Shown: positions 23,621 through 31,591 of the stretch, one piece after another | How positions within the stretch are numbered: position 1 is the first letter of the stretch | How the letters are laid out: every line of letters starts with the position of its first letter | NCBI GenBank assembly: GCA_963805505.1 | Contig: CAWDUP010000004.1 | Location: forward strand, 372,001 to 436,000 | Source of the DNA: JANPBY01 sp963805505 | GTDB taxonomy: Bacteria > Actinomycetota > Actinomycetes > DATJPE01 | Reading direction: 5' to 3' | DNA: 64,000 bases | Translations under genes and position numbers: made by a program | Notes under the pieces: model-generated | The model's database searches: none | Told to the model about the DNA's origin: nothing | What the model saw: the letters and a program-made list of their open reading frames with translations, nothing else

Positions 23621-25585
23621 ATGGTCGCTGCGCCGCGTGGGCCGATCACCGTGCTGGCGGTGACGGTCGTCGTGTGCTTCGCGGCCTGGATGGCCTGGTT
23701 CATCGGCGGCCACACGTTCGCGGATGCTTTCGACTCATATCTGCTGTCGAACACCGCGCTAGGCGTCACGTTCACAGCCTTCGGTGTGCTCGTCCTGGCC
23801 CATCGGCCCAAGCACACGGTTGGCCGGCTGTTCATCGCCTTCGGTGCCTGCTACGCAGCGAGCGTCGCCTGCTTGGGACTCGTCTCTGGCGCCCTCCCCT
23901 TGTCGGCAGGCGTGGAGCGGTGGATCACCGTCGTCGGCATCACCGTCTGGATCCCCGCGCCTTTGGTGGTCCTCCCGCTGATCCTCCAGCTGTTCCCTGA
24001 CGGGCGACCACTTTCCTCTCGCTGGCGCCCTTTCGTTGCCGTCACCCTGGCCCTCACCGCGACTGCACCACTCCTGGCCCTGGCACCCGGATCGATCGAA
24101 GACGAGCCGATCACCGATCCCAGTCCGCTGCTGCCTGCCCGTGCCGGCGAGGTGGTCCAGGCAGTCCTACCGTTCTTCACTGCTCTAGCCGCGGCCACCC
24201 TGCTGGTCAGCCTCGGCTCGCTAGCCCTCCGGGCGCGGAGATCGATCGGAGTCGAGCGGCTGCAGGTCATGTGGCTGCTCTGGGCGGTCGCCGTATTCGT
24301 CGTGCTCAACGCCCAACGCCTGGTCACCACCGACGGGCCGATCCTGTTCGTGCTGACCCTGGCACTGATCCCTGCGGCCGGCACGGTGGCCATCGTGCGA
24401 TACCACCTGTACGACATCCGCCTCATCGTCAACCGTTCTGCGGTCTACGGGATCCTCACGGGAGGGGTCGTCCTGGCCTACCTCTCACTTGTGGCCGTCA
24501 CGGCAGCGCTGGTCGGGGATCACACGCGAGCGGGAGCCTTGCTGGCGACCGGCTTGGTCGCTGTCGCATTCGCCCCTGCGCGGGCACGCGTGCAGGCACG
24601 CGTCGACCGCCTCATGTACGGCCGCCGACGCGACCCGGCGCAAGCTGCCGCGACCGTTGTGGTCCGCCTGGGGGACGGCCTTGACGGGGTCCTGCGGGCG
24701 ACGTGCGAAGCGTTGGCACTTCCCTACGCCGCCGTTAGCTCGAACGGACGCATCGTCGCTTCGCACGGCGTGCTCCCGGACCTTCGACACACGTTTGCGC
24801 TAGACGCACCCGAAGGCTCCGGGGCAGACCTGCTCGTGGGCCTGCGCGTCGGCGAGACGCGACTGTCCGGCTCAGACGAAAGAGCCCTGGATCTGTTGAG
24901 AGCCCCCATCTCGGTCGCTTGGCAAGCCATGGTGCTGTCCGAGGATCTCCTTGACTCCCGCGCGCGCATCGTTGCGAGCCGCGAGGAGGAGAGACGCCGC
25001 CTGCGCCGAGATCTCCACGATGCCCTCGGCGGTTCGCTCACCGCGGTGAGCCTCAAGGTCGACGCAGCGCTCAACCTGAGAATGACTGACCCTGGGGGGT
25101 CCGCGGAGCTGTTGACGGGAGTACGGGCCGATCTGACCGGAGTCATCGATGACATCCGTCGACTCGTGAACGCCTTGCGCCCTCAACCCCTGGACGACCT
25201 CGGCCTCGTCGGGGCACTTCGGCAACGCGCCGATCACGCCTGGAGCCGAGAAGACGGCACGTTCCTCGTCACCATCGACGCACCCGAGCCGATGCCGGCG
25301 ATGCCGGCAGCCGTGGAGGTGGCGGCTTACCGGATCGCGTCGGAGGCGGTGACGAACACCATGCGACACGCACAGGCTCGCCGCTGCGCCATCACCATGC
25401 GTGTGGACGGCGACCTCTACCTCGAGGTCAGAGACGATGGGGCGGACTGCACCAAGCCATGGCAGGTCGGCGTCGGTCTGACGTCAATGGCCGAGCGGGC
25501 GACCGAGCTTGGCGGGCGGCTGGTGGCCGGTCCGACGGACCACGGCGGCCGGGTCCACGCGGTATTGCCTCTGGAGCCGGCATGA
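23621..25585 (+). CDS. NarL-family membrane sensor histidine kinase
   Basis: A 654-residue kinase. About seven or eight N-terminal membrane segments (1-310) form the sensor, then a GAF-like region (about 345-440). The HisKA_3 dimerisation helix is EEERRRLRRDLHDALGGSLT with the phospho-accepting H466, followed by an ATPase domain with ASEAVTNTMRHAQA and GVGLTSMAERATELGG. It would phosphorylate the regulator encoded next, whose start overlaps its stop (ATGA). The signal is unknown; multi-pass kinases of this type often sense membrane or lipid states. The ATG has only a weak upstream GAG, so the start is less certain than the family. Confidence 0.9.
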   Translation: MVAAPRGPITVLAVTVVVCFAAWMAWFIGGHTFADAFDSYLLSNTALGVTFTAFGVLVLAHRPKHTVGRLFIAFGACYAASVACLGLVSGALPLSAGVERWITVVGITVWIPAPLVVLPLILQLFPDGRPLSSRWRPFVAVTLALTATAPLLALAPGSIEDEPITDPSPLLPARAGEVVQAVLPFFTALAAATLLVSLGSLALRARRSIGVERLQVMWLLWAVAVFVVLNAQRLVTTDGPILFVLTLALIPAAGTVAIVRYHLYDIRLIVNRSAVYGILTGGVVLAYLSLVAVTAALVGDHTRAGALLATGLVAVAFAPARARVQARVDRLMYGRRRDPAQAAATVVVRLGDGLDGVLRATCEALALPYAAVSSNGRIVASHGVLPDLRHTFALDAPEGSGADLLVGLRVGETRLSGSDERALDLLRAPISVAWQAMVLSEDLLDSRARIVASREEERRRLRRDLHDALGGSLTAVSLKVDAALNLRMTDPGGSAELLTGVRADLTGVIDDIRRLVNALRPQPLDDLGLVGALRQRADHAWSREDGTFLVTIDAPEPMPAMPAAVEVAAYRIASEAVTNTMRHAQARRCAITMRVDGDLYLEVRDDGADCTKPWQVGVGLTSMAERATELGGRLVAGPTDHGGRVHAVLPLEPA

Positions 25586-26295
25586 CCGTCGAGCAGTCCC
25601 CTGCTGCGTCACCGCCTGCGGAATCACTGACCGAAGACACGCCAATTCGGCTCCTCATCGTGGACGACCACCCCCTCATGAGGGACGCGCTGCGCGCATT
25701 GATGAGCTCACTTCCCGACTTCGTGGTCGTCGGCGAGGCCAGCGACGGACTGACCGCACCGAGGGAGGTGCAGCTGACCCGGCCCGACGTCGTCATCATG
25801 GATCTGCATCTACCGGGCGCCAGCGGCATTGACGCCACCCGAGCCATCAGAGAGCGTTCCCCGAGCACGAAAGTCCTTGTGCTGACCATGCTCGAGGACG
25901 ACGACTCGGTCTTCGCAGCCATGCGCGCGGGGGCAGCGGGCTACGTGGTCAAAGGTGCGCAACAGGACGAGATCGTCCGGTCCATTCGGTCGGTCGCTGC
26001 TGGCCAGGCAGTATTCGGCCCAGCCATCGCCGGTCGCATGAAGGACTTCTTTGCGCGCGGCTCCGCCAGCTCCAGCCCCAACGCGCCCTTCCCAGAGCTG
26101 ACCCCTCGCGAACGCGAGATCCTCGACCTCGTCGCCCAGGGCCGATCAAACTCATCGATTGCGCACACACTGGTGATCAGCACCAAGACGGTCAGCAACC
26201 ACATCTCCGCCATCTTCGCGAAGCTGGCCGTGGCGGATCGCTCCGAGGCCATCGTTCGGGCCCGCCAGGCCGGCCTCGGAGGCACGACGGACTGA
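25582..26295 (+). CDS. LuxR/NarL-family response regulator
   Basis: A 237-residue regulator. The receiver domain has IRLLIVDDHPLMRDALRAL and the phospho-acceptor D74 in VIMDLHLPG, with the conserved Thr and Lys in VLTML and VVKGA. The C-terminal HTH is LTPREREILDLVAQGRSN followed by ISTKTVSNHISAIFAKL. A 25-residue low-complexity tail precedes the receiver. GGAG precedes the ATG, which overlaps the kinase stop. Targets are not shown; the inverted repeat at 23570 and the divergent membrane gene are candidates. Confidence 0.93.
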   Translation: MTVEQSPAASPPAESLTEDTPIRLLIVDDHPLMRDALRALMSSLPDFVVVGEASDGLTAPREVQLTRPDVVIMDLHLPGASGIDATRAIRERSPSTKVLVLTMLEDDDSVFAAMRAGAAGYVVKGAQQDEIVRSIRSVAAGQAVFGPAIAGRMKDFFARGSASSSPNAPFPELTPREREILDLVAQGRSNSSIAHTLVISTKTVSNHISAIFAKLAVADRSEAIVRARQAGLGGTTD

Positions 26296-26311
26296 GTGCC
26301 CGATCGAAGAT

Positions 26312-26587
26312 TCAGCCTCCGGCAACAGCAGGGATGACCGAGACCGAACACCCGTCGGGAGTCGCCGTCCCGAGTCCCTCGGCGAACCGTACGTCGTCAT
26401 CGTTGACGTAGACGTTGACGAAGCGCCTCAGCTTGCCCTCGTCGTCGAGAACGCGAGCCCCGATCCCGGGGTGGGCATCGTCCAGCGCCGCAACGACCTC
26501 CGCGACGGTGCCACCCTCGACAGACACCTCTGCCGCGCCGCCGGTGTACTGGCGCAAGATCGTGGGAATCCGAACGGTGACGCTCAT
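26312..26587 (-). CDS. CysO/MetO-like MoaD/ThiS sulfur-carrier protein
   Basis: A 91-residue ubiquitin-fold sulfur carrier. It begins MSVTVRIPTILRQYTGGA and ends IPAVAGG. The C-terminal Gly-Gly (90-91) is the site of thiocarboxylate formation. FVNVYVNDDDVRF is very close to mycobacterial CysO, the sulfide donor for CysM cysteine synthesis. Here the partner is not CysM: the ATG overlaps the stop of a threonine-synthase-like gene (ATGA). In Streptomyces such a pair has been described as the MetM/MetO homocysteine route, so I infer sulfur delivery to O-phosphohomoserine. A cysteine or molybdopterin role remains possible. No JAMM protease or activating enzyme is adjacent. Confidence 0.9.
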   Translation of the reverse strand: MSVTVRIPTILRQYTGGAAEVSVEGGTVAEVVAALDDAHPGIGARVLDDEGKLRRFVNVYVNDDDVRFAEGLGTATPDGCSVSVIPAVAGG

Positions 26588-27867
26588 CAGGACACAACCT
26601 CTCGGAAGGCTTCCAGGGAAGGACTGATCGTCGCAGACGGTCCGACCACCGAAGCGACCGCATCGAGGGTCTTGAGGCCGTCTCCCGTATTCAGGATGAC
26701 GGTCTCCGCTGCAGGGTCCAAGGCCCCTTCCGCCAGCAGGGCACGCAGGACGGCCACGGTGACACCGCCCGCGGTCTCCGCGAAAATCCCTTCGGTTTCC
26801 GCCAACAACCGGATGCCTTCGATCACCTGCTGGTCCGAGACGTCGCCGACGGCGCCACCGGTACGTCGTACGACGTCTAGGGCGTACGGACCGTCAGCGG
26901 GGTTGCCGATCGCCAACGACTTGGCGATCGTCTGGGGGCGCACAGGACTGACGACGTCGTGGCCCGCCCGCCATGCCTGGGCCACGGGTGAGCATCCGGT
27001 GGCTTGCGCGCCGAACACCCGGTATGGCGTGTCCTCCACCAGCCCTAGCTTTGCCCACTCCCTAAAGGCCTTGTCGACCTTGGTCAGCAATGAGCCAGAC
27101 GCGACCGGCGCCACGATCTGTTCCGGCAGCCGCCAGCCGAGCGCCTCGGCCACTTCGTAGCCGACCGTCTTGGAGCCCTCGGCGTAGTAGGGCCTGAGGT
27201 TCACGTTGACGAAGCCCCAGTCCGCCTTGTCCGGCTCTCCGGCGATCTCCGAGCACAACCGGTTGACGTCGTCATACGTCCCGTCGACTGCCACCAGCGT
27301 GCCGCCGTACACCGCCGTGGTCAGGACCTTGCCCGCCTCGAGGTCGGAGGGGATGACCACCACGGAACGCAGCCCGGCCCGGGCGGCTGCAGCTGCCACG
27401 GCATTGGCCAGGTTGCCGGTGGAGGCACAAGCGATAGTGCGTATTGCGAGCGGGCGAGCCGCCGCGAGGGCAACGGCGACAACTCTGTCCTTGAACGAGT
27501 GCGTGGGGTTACCGCTGTCGTCCTTGACCCACAACGCCTTCATGCCGAGAGCGCGAGCAAGGTTGTCGGCCCGCACCAGCTGGGTGCACCCGGGCGCCAG
27601 ATTGGGGAGACCGGCAACGCCTTCTGGCACCGGGAGGAGATCGCGGTAGCGCCAGATCGAGTGCGGACCCGCCTCGATCCGCTCGCGGATCGCGAAGCCC
27701 TGCCCCAGGTCGTAGGCGACCTCCAGCGGCCCGAAGCAGTCCTCGCAGGCATACCGAGCCCCGAGGGCGTACGTGCGTCCGCACTCGCGGCAGGTCAATC
27801 CGACGGCTGAGCCCAACGAACCGGGAGGCAGATCGGTCCGGGCAGTGGAATCGATGGATGCGGTCAC
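26587..27867 (-). CDS. thrC: Threonine-synthase-family PLP enzyme; possible MetM-type homocysteine synthase
   Basis: A 426-residue fold-type II PLP enzyme. An N-terminal zinc-ribbon-like segment has four cysteines (CREC and CEDC pairs, about residues 26-45). The PLP lysine is in GNPTHSFKDR, ASTGNLANAVAAAAARAG binds phosphate, and SGSLLTKVDKA follows. Standard annotation is threonine synthase, using O-phosphohomoserine. Its coupling to a sulfur carrier and its SAM-I leader point instead to phosphohomoserine sulfhydrylation to homocysteine, as reported for MetM in Streptomyces. Sequence alone cannot separate the two roles. The GTG at 27867 has AAAGG nine bases upstream, in the loop of a small hairpin. 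Confidence 0.88.
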   Translation of the reverse strand: MTASIDSTARTDLPPGSLGSAVGLTCRECGRTYALGARYACEDCFGPLEVAYDLGQGFAIRERIEAGPHSIWRYRDLLPVPEGVAGLPNLAPGCTQLVRADNLARALGMKALWVKDDSGNPTHSFKDRVVAVALAAARPLAIRTIACASTGNLANAVAAAAARAGLRSVVVIPSDLEAGKVLTTAVYGGTLVAVDGTYDDVNRLCSEIAGEPDKADWGFVNVNLRPYYAEGSKTVGYEVAEALGWRLPEQIVAPVASGSLLTKVDKAFREWAKLGLVEDTPYRVFGAQATGCSPVAQAWRAGHDVVSPVRPQTIAKSLAIGNPADGPYALDVVRRTGGAVGDVSDQQVIEGIRLLAETEGIFAETAGGVTVAVLRALLAEGALDPAAETVILNTGDGLKTLDAVASVVGPSATISPSLEAFREVVS

Positions 27868-27880
27868 GCGAGAAGCCTTT

Positions 27881-28029
27881 CTTCTCATCTTCCCCGGCGA
27901 AACGCACCGGGACGGACGTGGCACCTGTCGTTCCCCGCGATCTGACTGCATTCAGACGACTGCGCTGTGCGGGTGCGATGGTTGCCGGGGCTTCGTCGGG
28001 CCGTGTCCCTCTGCCCCTCTGGATGAGCG
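27881..28029 (-). ncRNA. SAM-I (S-box) riboswitch
   Basis: The leader of the threonine-synthase-like gene has the S-box core. The P1 helix pairs CTCATC (from 28022-28027) with GATGAG (from 27884-27889). The conserved blocks are AGAGGGGCAGAGGGAC, GAAGCCCCGGCAACC (27980-27994) and GGTGCCACGTCC (27914-27925), ending GGGGAAGATGAG. It would bind S-adenosylmethionine. Just 3', GAGAAG-AAAGG-CTTCTC (27870-27886) holds the ribosome-binding site in its loop and shares GAG with P1, so the two helices compete; control is probably translational. The rest of the 308-base gap, 28030-28175, is the shared promoter region with gpgS. Confidence 0.93.
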
Positions 28030-28175
28030 GTATGAAGTTGTCGCGCGACGCCTGATGTGCCAGGTGAGCCGTACGTGTTGGAGACTGTAGCGAAAGCCAC
28101 CGCAGCCATCCGATGACCGTCCGGCTGGCGAGACAGCACTAGCAGGCCATCACCGGCACAGTTCAGGAGGCGTTC

Positions 28176-29147
28176 GTGCGGCCCGACGTGACCCGCTGGT
28201 TTGCCCGGCGAACCTCGGTCGCCGCCGACTGGCCGGTGACAAACCTGCTCGCCGCCAAGGCGAGCACGTCGATCAGCGTCGTTCTGCCGGCGCTGGACGA
28301 GGAAGCGACCGTCGCATCCATCGTGGACGCCATCGTCACCGACCTTGCCAGCGGTCCTGACCCCCTCGTAGACGAGGTCGTCGTCATGGACAGCGGCAGC
28401 AGCGACCGTACGGCAGCGGTCGCGGCCGCGGCCGGTGCGCGCATCGTGCGCGGAGACAGCGTGCTGCCTCAGCTTCCCCATGTCATCGGCAAGGGTGAGG
28501 CCCTCTGGCGATCGCTGGCCGCGACGAGCGGCGACATCGTGGTGTTCGTCGACGCCGATCTCGAGTCCTTCTCGGCCAACGTGGTCACGGGGTTGCTCGG
28601 TCCATTGCTCACCGACTCGAGCGTCGAGCTGGTCAAGGGCTTCTACGACCGCCCCCTGCGCGACGGCGACTCGCTGCTGACCAACGGAGGGGGACGCGTG
28701 ACGGAACTCGTCGCAAGGCCGATCCTCAACCTGCACTGGCCAGAACTGGCGGGTGTGGTGCAGCCGCTGGTCGGCGAGTACGCCGCCCGTCGGCCGCTGC
28801 TCGAGGCACTGCCGTTCCCCACCGGCTACGGCATCGAGCTGGCGATGCTCGTTGACACCCTGGAGTCGGTCGGGCTCGATGCCATCGCCCAGGTCGATCT
28901 CGGGGTTCGCCATCACCAACACCAGAGCGAACATTCGCTGGGTCGCATGGCGGCTCAGATCTGGCAGGCAGCGCTGCACCGACTCGATCCCGACGGACAC
29001 ACGTGGCGCAGCCACGCGCTTGGCGCAACGCTGGCGCAGTTCGAGAGGGTCGACGGCGCCTACGTCGCGACGAGCCACGACGTCTCGGTCACCGAACGGC
29101 CGCCGATGTCGCAGCTGCGCCGCGAACTGGCCCGTCGAGCGTCTTGA
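28176..29147 (+). CDS. gpgS: Glucosyl-3-phosphoglycerate synthase
   Basis: A 323-residue GT-A glycosyltransferase (GT81) that joins glucose from NDP-glucose to 3-phosphoglycerate, the first step to glucosylglycerate and mycobacterial-type methylglucose polysaccharides. It has the nucleotide-binding VVLPALDEEATV, MDSGSSDRT, the metal-binding D126-A-D128 in VVFVDADLES, and GVVQPLVGEYAARRPLLE for the acceptor. GGAGG lies seven bases before the GTG start. The matching phosphatase GpgP is not obvious nearby, though an HAD sugar phosphatase (otsB) lies just downstream on the other strand. Confidence 0.94.
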   Translation: MRPDVTRWFARRTSVAADWPVTNLLAAKASTSISVVLPALDEEATVASIVDAIVTDLASGPDPLVDEVVVMDSGSSDRTAAVAAAAGARIVRGDSVLPQLPHVIGKGEALWRSLAATSGDIVVFVDADLESFSANVVTGLLGPLLTDSSVELVKGFYDRPLRDGDSLLTNGGGRVTELVARPILNLHWPELAGVVQPLVGEYAARRPLLEALPFPTGYGIELAMLVDTLESVGLDAIAQVDLGVRHHQHQSEHSLGRMAAQIWQAALHRLDPDGHTWRSHALGATLAQFERVDGAYVATSHDVSVTERPPMSQLRRELARRAS

Positions 29148-29166
29148 CCTGAGCGGCGGGTCGGCT

Positions 29167-29586
29167 GTGAGTCAGTTGCCACGCAAGATCAGAGCACGCC
29201 AGGTCGTTAACGCAGTCAACCTCTCGACCCTGTTAGGTCTCGTGGCGGCTCGGGCGGGCGGGGCTCGACTCGAACCTGGGCCGGACGGGCTGGTCCTGGC
29301 CCACGGCTACCGCCACCGACTGCCGCGGGCTGCCGCTTTCACCGTGGGCAACGTGATCATCACCAAGCACCCGGCGGGCTACCTCACCGGTCGACCGGCG
29401 CTGCTTCGACACGAAGGAAGGCACAGCGACCAGTGGGCCTGCTGGGTCGGACTGCCCTTTCTGGCCGCATACGGCGTCGCGGCTGGTTGGTCGAAGCTTC
29501 GCACCGGTAGCCCCGCGCTGGGCAACACCTTCGAGCGACGAGCCGGACTCGTCGACGGTGGCTACCTACCTGAGGGGGCACGCTGA
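29167..29586 (+). CDS. Hypothetical protein with HEGRH zincin-like motif
   Basis: A 139-residue protein with no firm family. RHEGRHSDQWA (81-91) contains HExxH at residues 82-86, the zinc site of zincin peptidases, followed by a hydrophobic segment (WVGLPFLAAYGVAAGW). The preceding strand is FTVGNVIITKHPAGYLTG, and a C-terminal TFERRAG stretch could supply the third ligand (Glu). The layout resembles DUF4157-like putative minimal metallopeptidases. The GTG at 29167 is 19 bases after gpgS, so the two are probably co-transcribed. Coding character is good and the gene fills the gap before otsB; function unknown. Confidence 0.68.
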   Translation: MSQLPRKIRARQVVNAVNLSTLLGLVAARAGGARLEPGPDGLVLAHGYRHRLPRAAAFTVGNVIITKHPAGYLTGRPALLRHEGRHSDQWACWVGLPFLAAYGVAAGWSKLRTGSPALGNTFERRAGLVDGGYLPEGAR

Positions 29587-29594
29587 AACGGTGA

Positions 29595-30437
29595 TCACCG
29601 GTCGAGGCTCGCCAGCACCCAGGTGAGGAGCGACACGACGCCGGCCGGCCCCTCCACAACCAGATCAGCGGCTTCGCCCACCGCGGCCGCCTCTGCCGAC
29701 TCGGCGGCGACGGTCAGCCCCGTGCACTGACCCGAGGCGCGCAACGCGTCGACCGCGGCGAAGGCGGCAAGGTCTCCGAGGTCATCACCGACGAAGACCA
29801 CAGTTTCAACCGCGTGATCCGCGACCAGCCCGCGCAGCGCCGTGCCCTTGTCGGAACCTGCGGTGCGGAGCTCCACGACGTAGCGGCCGGGTTCGACCGT
29901 CAGGTCGTACGTCTTCGCGATGGCCGTGAGCTCGGGAACAACGACGGCGATGGCGGAGTCTGGGTCCGCGCTCTGGCGGCTGTGCACGGCAACGGCCGAG
30001 CCCTTCTCCTCAACCATCAGACCGGGAATGCCGACGGACAGCAGCAGCTGTTTCACTGCCTCGACTGCTCCCCCGGGCAACGGCTCGGGGGCTTCCAGGA
30101 GCTCGCCACCGACCCAGCGCTGTGCGCCGTAGGCGCCCAGGACGATCAGCCCGGGTACGCGCTCGAGACCCCCGAGCTCAGCAGCTGTCAGTGCCGGGCG
30201 GCCGGTGATGACCGCCGCGGCAGCCAGTTGCGGTGCCAGCGCGGCCAACGCTTCGACGGCCCCCGGTGCGGGGACTGCCTTGGTGGGGTCGTCGACGATC
30301 GGGGCCAGGGTGCCGTCGTAGTCACAGGCCACGAGGGTCCGCTCCGGGTGCGCCAGCCAGCCGGCCAAGCCGCGCCGGCCGGGGGCGGAGGACGGGACCG
30401 GAGGCTCGGCCGTGCCGTCAGCGTGCGGCGAGGTCAC
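29595..30437 (-). CDS. otsB: Trehalose-6-phosphate phosphatase
   Basis: A 280-residue HAD-superfamily (IIB) sugar phosphatase. The catalytic aspartates are D39 and D41 in ACDYDGTLAP; motif III lies in GSDKGTALRG, and the acidic pair in VVFVGDDLGDLAAF. It would release trehalose from trehalose-6-phosphate. No otsA is in the window. Because gpgS lies beside it, activity on glucosyl-3-phosphoglycerate is a possible alternative, though known GpgPs are histidine phosphatases. It is downstream of a LytR_C gene with a 15-base gap, and converges on the HEGRH gene. Confidence 0.9.
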   Translation of the reverse strand: MTSPHADGTAEPPVPSSAPGRRGLAGWLAHPERTLVACDYDGTLAPIVDDPTKAVPAPGAVEALAALAPQLAAAAVITGRPALTAAELGGLERVPGLIVLGAYGAQRWVGGELLEAPEPLPGGAVEAVKQLLLSVGIPGLMVEEKGSAVAVHSRQSADPDSAIAVVVPELTAIAKTYDLTVEPGRYVVELRTAGSDKGTALRGLVADHAVETVVFVGDDLGDLAAFAAVDALRASGQCTGLTVAAESAEAAAVGEAADLVVEGPAGVVSLLTWVLASLDR

Positions 30438-30452
30438 AACTGTTACTTCAAC

Positions 30453-31142
30453 TCAGCCGGGAGCGCTGGTGAGGATGACCGTCAGCCGATCAGCGCGCAT
30501 GCCGGAGACGCGCGGCAGCACGCGGTTGACGCCGAGGTCGCGAGCGAGCAGCTTGGCCTCGGACGAGTGCCCTGGCGCGTAGTAGACCGTGGTGGACACG
30601 ACGTTGCCCCGCCAATTGCCGACTCCTGCGATGGTCCAGCCCTTCGCCTTGAGACTCGCACCGGTTCGCGCAGCCAGGCCGGTGATCGAGGTCTGGTTGA
30701 GAACCACGACCGGCGTCTCGCGCGTCACGGTCGGCGTCTTCGTCTTCGAGGGCTTGGGTGATGACGTCGGCTTGGCGGACTTGGTCCCCTCGGGGGACTT
30801 CGACGGCTTCTTCGACTTGCTCGGACTCGGCGAATCCGTCGGCGACGCGCTCGGCGTGACCGTCGGAGGCGCGGCCTGGGTCGGCGAGGTCTGGGGCAGC
30901 CCGGTCACCGTGGTGTCGGCCAGCGCGTCCGGCGATGAAGCGGCGGTCACCCAGCCGTAGACCCCGACACCGACAGCCACGACAGCGACCGCGACGACCA
31001 CCACCGGGAGAAGGGTCGACGCCGCCGAACGCTGCGCGCGGTGGCTGCCGGCTCGAGGTGTGCCGGGAGTGGTCCCGGGTTCGGGGGTCGGGTGTCCGGC
31101 GCCGCCCGGTGGCAGCGCCGGATCAGAAGGGCCTTCGCTCAC
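30453..31142 (-). CDS. LytR C-terminal domain membrane protein
   Basis: A 229-residue protein. A Pro/Gly-rich cytoplasmic tail (1-40) leads to one membrane helix (about 43-65, TLLPVVVVAVAVVAVGVGVYG). A long Ser/Pro/Lys/Thr linker follows (75-140), then a LytR_C domain (about 143-229) beginning TPVVVLNQTSITGLAARTG. This extracellular domain accompanies LCP cell-wall ligases, but no ligase domain is present here. Its start overlaps the DUF3263 stop (ATGA). The gene order DUF3263, LytR_C, otsB is common in this group of actinobacteria. Probably a cell-envelope protein. Confidence 0.88.
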   Translation of the reverse strand: MSEGPSDPALPPGGAGHPTPEPGTTPGTPRAGSHRAQRSAASTLLPVVVVAVAVVAVGVGVYGWVTAASSPDALADTTVTGLPQTSPTQAAPPTVTPSASPTDSPSPSKSKKPSKSPEGTKSAKPTSSPKPSKTKTPTVTRETPVVVLNQTSITGLAARTGASLKAKGWTIAGVGNWRGNVVSTTVYYAPGHSSEAKLLARDLGVNRVLPRVSGMRADRLTVILTSAPG

Positions 31143-31441
31143 GCCTCGATGCCGAGGCGACGCGCAGAACGTGCGCGCTGGCGGGCCGTGCGAAGGCGCC
31201 GCAACCGCTTGACCAGCATGGGGTCGTGGGCGAGCGCGGCCGGATCATCGATGAGGGTGTTCAGCACCTGGTAGTAGCGGGTGGCGGACAGGTCGAACAG
31301 CTCACGGACCGCCTGCTCCTTCGCGCCGGCGTACTTCCACCACTGTCGCTCGAAGGCGAGGATCTGCTCGGCGCGCTCGTCGAGAGGACTTGGCTCCGCC
31401 TGCTCCCCGGCCCGGGTGGTCGGAACGAACGCCGCGTCCAT
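31139..31441 (-). CDS. DUF3263 domain protein
   Basis: A 100-residue protein matching DUF3263. The hallmark is LAFERQWWKYAGAKEQAVRE followed by FDLSATRYYQVLN, which reads like a helix-turn-helix, and a basic tail (RLRRLRTARQRARSARR). It may bind DNA, but the family is uncharacterised. It begins an operon with the LytR_C protein, overlapping by four bases. The 150 bases upstream (31442-31591) contain no gene that I can support. Confidence 0.88.
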   Translation of the reverse strand: MDAAFVPTTRAGEQAEPSPLDERAEQILAFERQWWKYAGAKEQAVRELFDLSATRYYQVLNTLIDDPAALAHDPMLVKRLRRLRTARQRARSARRLGIEA

Positions 31442-31591
31442 CGCTGGCTCCTCGATGTGTCTGCTGGATAGGTGTCGAGCGGGTCATCACGTGTGTGCGG
31501 CCCGGGCTTCCCCTCCCGAGCCGCAGGGCCATCGTACGACCCAAACCACAGCCATGTCATTCACCCGGCCGAACAGAGTCTCCGGCAGCGA

